Assembly: GCF_001542815.1 (NCBI RefSeq)
Contig: NZ_CP006992.1
Coordinates: forward strand, 124,001 to 188,000
Source of the DNA: Methylobacterium sp. AMS5
Lineage (GTDB): Bacteria; Pseudomonadota; Alphaproteobacteria; Rhizobiales; Beijerinckiaceae
Length of the DNA: 64,000 nt
Direction: 5' to 3'
Shown: positions 1 through 13,013 of the stretch, in pieces
Position numbering within the stretch: position 1 is the first letter of the stretch
Layout: each line of letters opens with the position of its first letter
The notes under the pieces: model-generated
The model's input: the letters and a program-made list of their open reading frames with translations, nothing else
Told to the model about the DNA's origin: nothing
Database searches by the model: none
Made by a program: the position numbers and the translations under genes

Positions 1-2562
1 CGCACCGACCATCCGGATAGGCCGCCCTCCGGCATCGCGGACGACGAAGGCTTGGTCGATCACCTCCGTGTAGACCCCGTCGTCCCCGCGGTAGCGGTAC
101 GCGGCCTGCCACCGATCATCCGTGCCTTCGACGGCGGCGGCAAAGCCGGTGAGCACGCGCGCACGATCCTCGGGATGGATCCGAGCCCCCCAACGCGACC
201 GCGACGGCTTGCTCGCGTCATCCGTGTAGGTGAGCACTTCGCCGGTCGACTTGATCCAGGACACATCGTCCGACGCCACATCCCAGTCCCAGATGCCGTC
301 CTGCGTGGCGCGCACGGCCAAGCGGTACCGCTCCTCCTGGACCCGGATGGTCTCGGCGGCCTCATGCCGCTCGTGGATGTCGGTGATCGTGCCGACCCAT
401 TCCCGGACCTGACCGGCCTCGTCCTTCAACGGGACGGTCCGGCCCAGGACCCAGCGATACCGGTCCTGCCCATGGCGGACCCGGTACGTGGCCATGCCGG
501 CCTGCGCGGTGGCCCTGGTGGCATGCCATGTCGCGGTGACCGCCTCCTGATCGTCCGGATGCACGGCCTCCAGCCAGCCGAGCCCGAGAGAGGCGTCCGG
601 GTCCTGTCCCGTGTAGGCCGCCCAGCCGCTGATCTCGACGAGGCCGCCGGCCGCGTCCGCGCGCCAGACCATGGCGCCCGTGGCCTCGATCAGCGCCTGA
701 TAGCGCCGCGCCGTCGTTTGCAGATCGGCCTCCAGCGCGACCTGGGCTGTGATGTCCCGGGACACGGCCAGAATGCGCGCCGGGCCGGATCGGTCGCCCG
801 GAAGCGGGCTGAGGTTGACCGCCCACCATTTCGGCTGCCCCGAGGGCGTCGGGCAGAAGCCGCGGAAGCTGGCGCCGTCCCCGGCCCTCACGGTCGCGAG
901 GGCGTTCCGAGCCGCTTCGCGATCCGCCCCGTGCCAGAAGTCGAGCCAGGATCGTCCGAGCAGCGGCTCGATGTCCGCGATCTCCATCACGGTCCTGTTG
1001 CCGGCGCTCATGAACAGGAGATGGCCCCCCGGATCGACGAGCGTCACGCAGTCGGTGCTGCTCGCGAGCAGTCCGCTGAAGAGGGCGCCGAGCAGCCCGG
1101 GCCCGGACCGGGCCGGGCGCGCGCGATCCGTCGTTGGACCCAGTGCCTGCCCCTGATCGGCGCTGGCAGGTCCGGCCGCCTCGGACCCGTACAGGTGATA
1201 GCCGCCGCGATGGGCGGCCTTGGCGCGGTAGAGCGCCTGGTCTGCGCGCGAGAACAGGCGGTCGGCGTCGAGTCCGTCGTCCGGCGCGCGGGCGATCCCG
1301 ATGCTGAGGCCGATGCTCGCCGGATAGCCGTCGAGATCGACCGGCGCCGCGATCGCCGCCAGCAGGCACACGGCCAGCGCGACCGATTCCGCGACGTTGC
1401 CCTGCCCGGTCTGGATGATGACGAACTCGTCGCCTCCCAGGCGCGCCACCAGATCCTCGGCGCGCAGGACCCCCTTCAGCCGCTGCGCGACCGCGCACAG
1501 CAGGCTGTCGCCGGCCTGATGCCCCAGGGTATCGTTGACCGGCTTGAACCGATCCAGATCGAGGCAGAACAGCGCGAAGCCGTCGCCGCCCCGCTGTGTC
1601 CGCGCGATCGCACACGCAAGCTGCTCGCGGAAGTGGAGCCGGTTCGGCAGGCCCGTGAGCGGATCCTGACGCGCCATATGGGCCATCTGCCGCTCGGCTT
1701 CCTTGCGCAGGGCGATGTCGCGGATGACGGCGACGTAGCCGTCCGGCGCCCCCAGCGCCGGGTCGTAGGTCCGGTTGAACGAGACCTCGACCCAGACCCA
1801 CGAGCCGTCCTTGCGGCGGTACCGCTGCTGGCTGACCGCCTGTTCGATCTGTCCGCACCCCACCTGATGGAGCAGGTGCGCGAAGGCTGCGGCGTCGTGC
1901 GGATGGACGAAGTCGATCGGCTTCGTGCCGAGGAGTTCCTCCGGCTCGAAGCCGAGCAGTCGCTTCGCCGCCGGCGATACGTAGCGGCGCCTGCCGTCGC
2001 GGTCGCAGCGGACGATCACATCGGTGGCGTTGTCGGCCAGCAGCCGGTACAGGGCCGCGCTCTCGCGAGCCTCGCGCTCGGCCCGGCCCATGCGCAGCAG
2101 GGTGACGGCGATCTCCGCCAGATTCCGAAGCTGGCTCTGCTGCTCGACCGTGAAGGTGCGCGGCACCCGGTCGATGACGCACAGGGAGCCGAGATGGAGG
2201 CCCGGGGCGAGCACGAGCGGCGCGCCGGCATAGAAGCGGATCTGCGGTTCGCCCGTGACCAGTGGATTCACGGCGAACCGCGCATCGCGTGTCGCGTCCT
2301 CGACCACCATCACCCCGTCGGACAGGATGGCGTAAGTGCAGAAGGATACGGCCCGCGGCGAGCCGCTCAAAGCCAGGCCACATTGACCCTTGAAGCGCTG
2401 CTCGGTCTCGCCGACGAGGCTGACGAGGGCGATCGGGACTCCGAACAGCGCCTGCGCCGTCCGGCAGAGGGCGTCGAACCGCGGCTCGGGGGGCGAGTCG
2501 AATACGTCGAGGTCGCGCAGAGCCTCGAGACGCCCGACCTCGTTGGGATGAACCGGATACAT
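1..2562 (-). CDS. GAF/PAS/GGDEF signalling protein, C-terminus beyond window
   Basis: The reading frame stays open from an ATG at 2562 to the left edge (854 codons), so the C-terminus is missing. In order it shows a GAF domain (about residues 25-155), a PAS/PAC domain (about 170-290), a GGDEF domain (about 300-460) and then three more PAS/PAC units (about 490-854). The GGDEF motif is intact near residue 377. An RAED sequence lies five residues before it, matching the RxxD inhibitory c-di-GMP site, so active, product-inhibited diguanylate cyclase activity is inferred. Having PAS domains after GGDEF is unusual and suggests a further output domain, such as a kinase or EAL domain, beyond the edge. 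The long opposite-strand frame here is a GC-rich shadow. A cytoplasmic location is likely because no membrane segment is seen. Confidence 0.85.
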   Translation of the reverse strand, partial: MYPVHPNEVGRLEALRDLDVFDSPPEPRFDALCRTAQALFGVPIALVSLVGETEQRFKGQCGLALSGSPRAVSFCTYAILSDGVMVVEDATRDARFAVNPLVTGEPQIRFYAGAPLVLAPGLHLGSLCVIDRVPRTFTVEQQSQLRNLAEIAVTLLRMGRAEREARESAALYRLLADNATDVIVRCDRDGRRRYVSPAAKRLLGFEPEELLGTKPIDFVHPHDAAAFAHLLHQVGCGQIEQAVSQQRYRRKDGSWVWVEVSFNRTYDPALGAPDGYVAVIRDIALRKEAERQMAHMARQDPLTGLPNRLHFREQLACAIARTQRGGDGFALFCLDLDRFKPVNDTLGHQAGDSLLCAVAQRLKGVLRAEDLVARLGGDEFVIIQTGQGNVAESVALAVCLLAAIAAPVDLDGYPASIGLSIGIARAPDDGLDADRLFSRADQALYRAKAAHRGGYHLYGSEAAGPASADQGQALGPTTDRARPARSGPGLLGALFSGLLASSTDCVTLVDPGGHLLFMSAGNRTVMEIADIEPLLGRSWLDFWHGADREAARNALATVRAGDGASFRGFCPTPSGQPKWWAVNLSPLPGDRSGPARILAVSRDITAQVALEADLQTTARRYQALIEATGAMVWRADAAGGLVEISGWAAYTGQDPDASLGLGWLEAVHPDDQEAVTATWHATRATAQAGMATYRVRHGQDRYRWVLGRTVPLKDEAGQVREWVGTITDIHERHEAAETIRVQEERYRLAVRATQDGIWDWDVASDDVSWIKSTGEVLTYTDDASKPSRSRWGARIHPEDRARVLTGFAAAVEGTDDRWQAAYRYRGDDGVYTEVIDQAFVVRDAGGRPIRMVGA

Positions 2563-2769
2563 GTTGAATCCACTCAGGTCCGCTCGCCCCGATGTCCGGC
2601 CGCGCTGAGCCTGAAAAACACGCTGTCAGCGCACGGGTTGAGGAACGCGCGCGTTGGACTTCTTCAAACGGGAGCGACAGGGTCGCCGCTGCGCGGACCC
2701 GGATGGGAATTCCGGCTTCTGGCCCGTCGAGCTTGCCCATCTCGCATGCGCGACGGCATGACGATGATG

Positions 2770-3273
2770 TTACCGGTCTGCCGATCTGCGCCGGCCGCGG
2801 CGGTTCGCGCGGTCCGGCTGTGGGTGCGACGCGCCGGCCGCCGCGCGGATCGCTTCCGCGTTGATCGGCTGGCCGAGGCCGATCGCCTTGGCGATCTGGG
2901 AGCGCTGCTCGGCGTAGCTTGGGGCGACCATCGGGTAGTCGGCCGGCAAGCCGTAGCGCTCCCGGTAACTGCGCGGGTTGAGCCCGTGGCCGGCCAGATG
3001 TCGCTTCAGCGTCTTGTAGGCTTTGCCGTCGAGGAAGCTGATTAGCGCATCCGGCGTGACCGACCTGCGGATCTGCGCCGGTGTCGCCTTGTGGGCTTCG
3101 ACCGATGTGTCCGTGGTCGCTCCGTTCGCGAGATCGCTCAACGCCGCATGAACACCCGCAATGAGCTTCGGAAGCTCGGACATGGTCAAGGAATTATTGG
3201 CGACATAAGCTGAAACAATATCGCCGGCTAAATCCAGCGCATTGGCGGAGCGCCGCGCATCAATGTGCGTCAT
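2770..3273 (-). CDS. MucR/Ros-family transcriptional regulator, zinc-cysteine-less
   Basis: A 167-residue protein with the MucR/Ros layout: a helical N-terminal half and a C-terminal DNA-binding region with the motif YKTLKRHLAGHGL, followed by the conserved RYGLP and YAEQRS stretch. MucR proteins regulate exopolysaccharide, motility and host-interaction genes in alphaproteobacteria. In classical Ros the finger begins CLEC and ends H-x4-H. Here the CLEC position reads SFLD, so both cysteines are replaced (Ser and Asp) while the histidine region remains. Some Mesorhizobium homologues also bind DNA without the canonical zinc site, so this may still be functional. The protein ends in a basic Arg-rich tail. 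The target genes are unknown. Confidence 0.85.
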   Translation of the reverse strand: MTHIDARRSANALDLAGDIVSAYVANNSLTMSELPKLIAGVHAALSDLANGATTDTSVEAHKATPAQIRRSVTPDALISFLDGKAYKTLKRHLAGHGLNPRSYRERYGLPADYPMVAPSYAEQRSQIAKAIGLGQPINAEAIRAAAGASHPQPDRANRRGRRRSADR

Positions 3274-4005
3274 AGGTCCAGTCCACTCAATCAGGTTGTC
3301 GGTGATAGCCAGGCTGCGAAGTGATGAAGAACTTTCGGCCGCGGATGCCGCGCATCACTCAGTATCGAAACGTCGAGCACTCGTCTTAATCTCGAGATTT
3401 GCGATGTCTTATCACCTCAAAGGCTGTCCGATGAGGAAGCTATTCGTGCTCGACGTGGTGCGATTCGAACCGGTCCACTGCCGATATTGATTCGTTCGAT
3501 CAGGAAGGTGCGGCTCGCCATCGCCCGGACGATGTGCCGAGAGTGATCGCTGATCGAATATCCGGGGCCAGAGATTTTCAAGATCGATATCGCTGGCCAA
3601 ATATTGCGGTGGTCGAGACATAAGCGTAAGTATTATGAGTAAGAATAATCATCCTTGATAATCGGTGAGGGCGTCGCCAGTCAAAGGCGATCCCTGCCCT
3701 CATCCCGCGCCGCCCCCGAGACTGGGTTCTGTCGGGGGACGATGCCGTCCGCGCAACTCCGGCGCCGAACGCGCGCAGTAACGCGGCGTGGGCGTCGCTG
3801 AAGTCGACGCGCATCGCCATGCCGTGCCCCGGAAGTCGGGCCGGCCGCCTGCGTTGAAACCGTATCATGTCAGACGATCTGTTTAGGCCGGATCTGGTGC
3901 CGCCGGTTGCCTTCGACCCACCGAGGGCCAATAGATCATGCCCGTGCGGCTCCGAATCGGCCTGTTCGGCCTTCTTCGTCGGCTATTCGGACATGCGAGG
4001 TCCAT
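3274..4005. other. Intergenic region, no convincing gene
   Basis: About 730 bp lie between the divergent mucR-like and AraC-type genes. Short frames exist on both strands, but none has a recognisable domain or coding-like composition. The stretch around 3600-3665 is noticeably more AT-rich than its surroundings, so promoters for one or both neighbours may lie here. A 10-bp match to a tRNA T-loop occurs near 3465, but it cannot fold into a T-arm. Confidence 0.5.
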
Positions 4006-4959
4006 GTGAAGACCGTATTCTCGACGGAGAACGTCCACCCGCGGGACCGTTTCGATTTCTGGCACGATGCGGCCCGGAAGGATGTCGTTGATCACGAATC
4101 CATCCCGGGATGCCGCGATACGTTTCGGGCTCGGCTGCGCGCCGGTACGGTCGGCGCCATCGGACTTGTCTCGTTTCAGAACTCGGACATGTCGGTCACC
4201 CACACCCGCCGTCACATCGCGCACGGCAACGCCGACGAGCTGCTCATCTGTCGGCAATTCGGTGGGCGGATCGCCCTCGAGCAGGATGGCCGCCACGTCG
4301 TGCTGGGGGCGGGGGACATCACCCTGATCGACCCGGCCTTGCCCTACGAGGGACGGTTTTCCGAAGCTTCGGACATCCTTGTCCTGAAGGTTCCACGGCA
4401 ACTCATGGAAGCGCGCCTCGGGAAGACGCGGGAGATGACGGCCCGGGCGATCACGCCGAGCACGGCCGAGAACAGCCTGCTGTCGGCCAGCCTCGCGATG
4501 CTGCCGCATCACACGGGCGATTTGAGTTCGGCCGCCGAATCTCTTCTCGAACCGCACCTGCTCGACCTGATCACCCTGGCCGTCGGGCGGACGATGGCTC
4601 AGGACAGGGTGCGCACGTCGCGGTCCCGCTCCCTTGTCCGCGTGGAACTGCGGGCCGTGGTCGAAGCGCACTTGGCCGACCGGACCCTCGACGCCAGCTC
4701 GGTCGCCAGCGCGGCCGGGGTCAGCGTGCGATACGCCAATGCAGTGCTGGCGGATGAGAACACGTCGATCGTGCAGCTTATCCAAGCGCGGCGCCTCGCG
4801 CGCTGTCGGCAGGCCCTGGAAGATCCCAGGCAACGCGGCCGGACGGTCAGCGAGATCGCCTATGGCTGGGGCTTCTCGGACATGACCCATTTCGGCCGCC
4901 GGTTCAAAGCCGCCTACGGCGTATTGCCCAGCGCGTATCGCCGCCGCGTCGGGCAGTAA
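4006..4959 (+). CDS. AraC-family transcriptional regulator
   Basis: A regulator of about 317 residues. The N-terminal part resembles the AraC-binding-like domain (FDFWHDAARKD near the start, a cupin-like region to about residue 190). The C-terminal part is a double helix-turn-helix AraC domain ending with the typical ISEIAYGWGFSDMTHFGRRFKAAYG signature split across about residues 280-305. The GTG at 4006 is preferred over the upstream in-frame ATG at 3907 because it follows a purine-rich GCGAGG and starts where homology begins; the extra residues are proline/arginine-rich and not family-like. It lies directly before the luciferase-like oxidoreductase gene, which it may control. The ligand is unknown. 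Confidence 0.85.
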   Translation: MKTVFSTENVHPRDRFDFWHDAARKDVVDHESIPGCRDTFRARLRAGTVGAIGLVSFQNSDMSVTHTRRHIAHGNADELLICRQFGGRIALEQDGRHVVLGAGDITLIDPALPYEGRFSEASDILVLKVPRQLMEARLGKTREMTARAITPSTAENSLLSASLAMLPHHTGDLSSAAESLLEPHLLDLITLAVGRTMAQDRVRTSRSRSLVRVELRAVVEAHLADRTLDASSVASAAGVSVRYANAVLADENTSIVQLIQARRLARCRQALEDPRQRGRTVSEIAYGWGFSDMTHFGRRFKAAYGVLPSAYRRRVGQ

Positions 4960-5087
4960 TACCGAACGCCCGCTCCGCTCGGCGTTCGATCCGGTGCCTG
5001 GATCCGGCTGATATGCGTCAGGGCCCGGGACCCCGGAACGTGGTTGCTGACCCCGACGCGGGGGCCGCCGAACGCCGGGATCGTCCG

Positions 5088-6053
5088 ATGCTTCACGTTC
5101 AAGGCACAGCAGACCCGAGCGTCACGCCCGGATTCCGGCGCATGTTCGCCCCGGGCCGCCTAACGGTCGGCGTCTTCTTCCCCATAGAGGCCTTCCAGCG
5201 CGACCAGCCGACCATGCGCGATCAGGAGCGCCTGGCCGTCCGGGCAGAGGAACTCGGATACGCGGCGCTCTGGACCCGCGACGTGCCCCTGCGGGATCCG
5301 AACTTCGGAGACCTCGGGCAGATCTACGACCCGTGGGTCTGGCTCGGTTGGATCGCCGCGCAGACGCGCGCGATCGCCCTGGCGACGGGGTCGATCGTCC
5401 TGCCCCTGCGCCACCCGCTCCATACCGCCAAGGCCGCCGCCTCCGTGGACCGGTTGTCGGGGGGCCGTTTCGTCATGGGGGTGGCTTCGGGTGATCGGCC
5501 GATCGAATTCCCGGCCTTCGGCGTTCCCTCGGATGCGCGCGACGTCTTGTTCCGCGAGAGCCTCGTCGTCATCCGCCAGGTTCTCGAGGAGTCGTTCCCC
5601 ACCCTGCGCTCGCGCTTCGGTGAGATGCTCGGCACCGTCGACCTCGTGCCGAAGCCGATCGGGCGGCTGCCGATCCTCGTCACCGGATCGAGCCGGCAGA
5701 GTCCGGAGTGGATCGCCGAACATGCGGACGGCTGGATCACCTACCCGCGCTCCCTCGAGCGCCAAGCCGACCTCGCGGCCCAGTGGCGGGCCACCACCGC
5801 AGCGGTGGCGCCAGGTCGGTTCAAGCCCTTCGCCCAATCCCTCTACGTCGATCTGCACAGCGATCCGGACCACCCGCCGCAACCCATTCACCTCGGGTTC
5901 CGCAGCGGTCGCAAGGCCCTGCTCGGTTTCCTGGTCGCGCTCCGCGCGATCGGCGTCCACCACGTGATCCTGAATCTGAAGTACGGCGCCCGCAGCGCGG
6001 ACGACGTGCTCGAAGAGATCGGCCTCGAAGTGTTACCGCAGTTGACAGCTTAG
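5088..6053 (+). CDS. Luciferase-like (LLM class) flavin-dependent oxidoreductase
   Basis: The protein has the bacterial-luciferase-like TIM-barrel pattern: LTVGVFFPIEAF at the start, LATGSIVLPLRHP and KAAASVDRLSGGRFVMGVASG in the middle, and a C-terminal IGVHHVILNLKY. Such enzymes use reduced flavin (FMN or F420) for monooxygenase or dehydrogenase reactions, and the substrate cannot be told from sequence. The ATG at 5088 gives about 321 residues. An upstream in-frame ATG at 5013 would add 25 residues of low-complexity sequence. The gene follows the AraC-type regulator by about 130 bp in the same direction. Confidence 0.8.
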   Translation: MLHVQGTADPSVTPGFRRMFAPGRLTVGVFFPIEAFQRDQPTMRDQERLAVRAEELGYAALWTRDVPLRDPNFGDLGQIYDPWVWLGWIAAQTRAIALATGSIVLPLRHPLHTAKAAASVDRLSGGRFVMGVASGDRPIEFPAFGVPSDARDVLFRESLVVIRQVLEESFPTLRSRFGEMLGTVDLVPKPIGRLPILVTGSSRQSPEWIAEHADGWITYPRSLERQADLAAQWRATTAAVAPGRFKPFAQSLYVDLHSDPDHPPQPIHLGFRSGRKALLGFLVALRAIGVHHVILNLKYGARSADDVLEEIGLEVLPQLTA

Positions 6054-6275
6054 AGCCGTGCCCGATCGCGGTGCAACGCGATCCACAGCAGGGACGCCAG
6101 CTTCACCGAACGCGGCGCGAGCCCCCTCTCCCGCACGGGAAAGGGCTCTCGTCGGACCTGCCAGGCCGGTCCGCCGCACGATCGTCGTGTCCCGTACGCG
6201 ATGCAATCGGGAGCGGATCTGAGTTTTTCAAGACGCCCGTTTTCGCAGAAGCAGTCTCCGCTTCGGCGCCGCGTG

Positions 6276-6980
6276 CTAGCTCGCATCGCGCATCAGGTTG
6301 CCGTTCAAGCGCTTGAGGGCGACCGGATCGAGGAGGGTGACGTAGCGTCCGCGCGTGGCGATCAGCCCGTCGAGGCGCAGCGTGGTGAACGCCCGGCTGA
6401 CGGTCTCGCTCGAGAGGCCGATATAATCGCCGATGTCGTTGCGCGACATCGGCAATGCGATCGATCGACCGGCCGAAACCCTGTCCATGAGGTCGATCAG
6501 GAAATACGCGAGCTTCTGAGCGGCGCTGGCGCGGCCGAGCGCCGAGAGATCCTGGGCGCGTTCGATCATCCGCAGCAGCCATGACAAGAGTTCGTTCGCG
6601 ACCTGCGCGTCCGATATCGCAAGCGTGTCCAGCCGAGAGCGGGAACAACGCACGGCCCGCGTCTCGCTGACCGCCTCGGCCGAAGAGGCATGTAACGGGG
6701 TTCGCTCCAACCCGAAGAAATCCCCGGATAGATAGAAGCCGCGCACGACCCGATTTCCGTCGCGACCGATGTTGACTGTGCGGATTATCCCGGAAACCAC
6801 CCAGTATACAGCATCTGCGACATCGCCTTCGGCATAGAGGGTCGCGCCGGGCGAGAAATGCTCGGCCCGTCCGAGGGGGATGGTGCGCGCCAGCGTGAGA
6901 TCGCCAGTGGCCTGGGCCAGAGCGGGCGGCCATTGAACATGCGGGCCGGGAGCAGGCACGGCGTGACCATACTGCAGCAT
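6276..6980 (-). CDS. Crp/Fnr-family transcriptional regulator
   Basis: A 234-residue protein with an N-terminal cyclic-nucleotide-binding-fold sensor (ATLYAEGDVADAVYWVVSG, then GDFFGLE) and a C-terminal winged helix with the recognition helix SSETVSRAFTTLRLDGLI. The E-x-x-SR pattern in that helix is typical of FNR/FixK-type proteins that read TTGAT half sites. The N-terminal cysteine cluster of FNR is absent, so an oxygen-sensing iron-sulfur cluster is unlikely; a FixK-like or redox-cascade role is more plausible. It is transcribed away from the peroxiredoxin-chaperone cluster and shares a 313-bp intergenic region with it, so it is a candidate regulator of that cluster. An unusual palindromic tandem repeat lies just upstream of its start. 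Confidence 0.88.
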   Translation of the reverse strand: MLQYGHAVPAPGPHVQWPPALAQATGDLTLARTIPLGRAEHFSPGATLYAEGDVADAVYWVVSGIIRTVNIGRDGNRVVRGFYLSGDFFGLERTPLHASSAEAVSETRAVRCSRSRLDTLAISDAQVANELLSWLLRMIERAQDLSALGRASAAQKLAYFLIDLMDRVSAGRSIALPMSRNDIGDYIGLSSETVSRAFTTLRLDGLIATRGRYVTLLDPVALKRLNGNLMRDAS

Positions 6981-6996
6981 GATGCTCCCCGCTCGC

Positions 6997-7026
6997 GAGA
7001 TCTCGAGATCTCGAGATCTCGAGATC
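6997..7026. repeat. Tandem 8-bp self-complementary repeat (GAGATCTC)
   Basis: GAGATCTC is repeated three complete times (6997-7004, 7005-7012, 7013-7020) plus six bases of a fourth. Each unit is its own reverse complement, so the whole 30-bp tract is palindromic at several registers. It lies 17-46 bp upstream of the Crp/Fnr start codon, where it would be in the 5' leader or core promoter. Confidence 0.9.
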
Positions 7027-7042
7027 GCGCATCGTTGCAGGT

Positions 7043-7129
7043 CTCACAATTCGGAGGGCACCTAGGGATTGTCCCGGATCCGTCGGTTCATCCTGCGACT
7101 CGGCGGCGACCTCACAATCGGCGGGCACC
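7043..7129. promoter_or_regulatory. Pair of imperfect direct repeats in the crp/prx intergenic region
   Basis: CTCACAATTCGGAGGGCACC at 7043-7062 and CTCACAATCGGCGGGCACC at 7111-7129 differ by one inserted base and one substitution. They are 68 bp apart between two divergent transcription units, which suggests binding sites of a shared regulator. No known consensus was recognised. Confidence 0.5.
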
Positions 7130-7293
7130 GCGCGGCGAGGCCGACGCGGAGATCGCGCGCCGGGGACCGGCGCGGATGCGCGGAGGAGCGGCCCGATATC
7201 CGCCACCGGAACTGATGCGCGTCAGTGCCGAGACGCCCCGCCGCGTCGTCATATGCGCCCTGGTTGCCCCGCAGGCTGGCCGGGAGATTCAGG

Positions 7294-7806
7294 ATGGGAC
7301 ACGTCTTAGCACCGGGAGTTACGGCGCCCGATTTCACGCTCCACGTTACTCCGGACCAGACTCTCTCGCTCGGCGATCTGCGCGGACGGCCCGCCGTTCT
7401 GGCGTTCTATCCCGCGGATTGGAGCCCGGTCTGCGGAGATCAGATGGCGGTCTACAATCAGGTGCTGCCGATATTTCGGAGGCACGACGCCGAAGTCGTC
7501 GGAATCTCGGTCGATAGTGCCTGGTGCCATCAGGCCTTCGCCGAGACGCGCCATCTTCATTTCCCCCTGCTCGCGGACTTCGAGCCGAAGGGCGCCGTCG
7601 CCCGCCAATACGGCGCCTACCGCGACGCCGACGGCTTCTGCGAGCGCGCGCTGTTCGTGGTGGATCGCGAGGGACTCATCTTCTGGAGCTACCGCTCCCC
7701 GATCGCCGTCAATCCCGGTGCAGACGGCATCCTCGATGCGCTGGATCGACTCGAGACCCAGGAGAAAAGCGATGGCCGAACTCAGAGTGCCGGTGTCCGC
7801 GGCTGA
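7294..7806 (+). CDS. Peroxiredoxin (AhpC/TSA family)
   Basis: A 170-residue thioredoxin-fold peroxidase that reduces peroxides. The peroxidatic cysteine lies in FYPADWSPVCGDQ (about residue 48), matching the P-x3-T/S-x2-C active site, with SPVC in place of the common TxxC. A second cysteine in SAWCHQAF and a third near FCERAL could resolve the disulfide. The ATG at 7294 gives the normal family N-terminus; an upstream in-frame ATG at 7225 would add 23 basic residues that do not fit the family. The 3' end overlaps the next thioredoxin-like gene by 35 bp in another frame, which implies co-expression. It is the first gene of the stress cluster. Confidence 0.9.
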   Translation: MGHVLAPGVTAPDFTLHVTPDQTLSLGDLRGRPAVLAFYPADWSPVCGDQMAVYNQVLPIFRRHDAEVVGISVDSAWCHQAFAETRHLHFPLLADFEPKGAVARQYGAYRDADGFCERALFVVDREGLIFWSYRSPIAVNPGADGILDALDRLETQEKSDGRTQSAGVRG

Positions 7807-8302
7807 CCATGCCCGGGGTGCCGCCGCGGGGCGGGTGGTGCTCGTCGAGTACGGCGACTACGAATGTCCCTATTGCCGCGCCGCGCATGTCGAGGTCCTG
7901 CGGCTCGGCCGGCACTTCGGCGACGACCTCACCTACGTGTTCCGCCATTTCCCGCTCACCGAGATCCACCCGTTCGCGGAGCCGGCTGCGGAGACCGCCG
8001 AGTTCGCGGGGGCGCAGGGCCGGTTCTGGGACATGCACGATGCGATCTACGCGCATCAGGATCAGTTGAGCCTGCCCTTCCTCGTGGGCGCAGTCCGGGC
8101 GCTCGGCCTGTCGGTGCGCGATTTCGAGGTTGCCCTCGAGGCGAGGACCTATGCCCCGAAGGTCGCGCAAGACTTTCTGAGCGGCGTTCGGAGTGGCGTC
8201 AACGGAACGCCGACCTTCTTCATCAACGGCCATCGGCACGATGGTCCGTTCGACTACCAGCATCTGGCGGCTGCCATTCAATCGGTGCTGTCCAGGCCGT
8301 AG
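7772..8302 (+). CDS. DsbA/FrnE-like thioredoxin-fold oxidoreductase
   Basis: A 176-residue DsbA-family protein beginning [13 protein letters not shown]. The redox motif CPYC sits in [17 protein letters not shown] (about residues 30-33), and the cis-proline region is [14 protein letters not shown]. No signal peptide is visible, so unlike periplasmic DsbA it is probably cytoplasmic. The start at 7772 lies inside the end of the peroxiredoxin gene. This overlap suggests that the two form a functional pair, for example a dedicated reductant for the peroxidase or a thiol-repair activity. dnaK follows after 100 bp. Confidence 0.87.
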   Translation: MAELRVPVSAADHARGAAAGRVVLVEYGDYECPYCRAAHVEVLRLGRHFGDDLTYVFRHFPLTEIHPFAEPAAETAEFAGAQGRFWDMHDAIYAHQDQLSLPFLVGAVRALGLSVRDFEVALEARTYAPKVAQDFLSGVRSGVNGTPTFFINGHRHDGPFDYQHLAAAIQSVLSRP

Positions 8303-8402
8303 CGCGTGGTGTGGGCAGTCAGCCCCACGCAGCCCGCGACGCACATCGACCCGGCCGCGATCTCGATCGGTCTGCAAGGCGCGCACAGGAAGGAGTCTTT
8401 CC

Positions 8403-10310
<1,908 letters not shown>

Positions 10311-10395
10311 GGCCGGCCCAGCTCCGCGTCGCCGGTTCGGCGCACGCCGAGCCGGCATCCGCCGCGCCGTCAGCGTCCATCATCCGAGGTGAGCG

Positions 10396-12984
<2,589 letters not shown>

Positions 12985-13013
12985 CATCCCCCCGTGCCGA
13001 CAGGAGGCCTGAT

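Noticed and set aside
52..3045. Very long plus-strand open frame over the GAF/PAS/GGDEF gene
   Set aside because: It lies opposite a clearly conserved multi-domain gene. Its translation is Arg/Asp/Gly/Val-rich without domains, as expected for a complement frame in high-GC DNA.
3458..3480. tRNA T-loop-like GATTCGAACC and possible att remnant
   Set aside because: The flanking bases cannot pair into a T-arm and only 10 bp match the tRNA-Ser gene, so it is probably chance.
3412..3931. Short minus-strand frames in the mucR-araC gap
   Set aside because: No RBS, no domain and no coding-like codon pattern.
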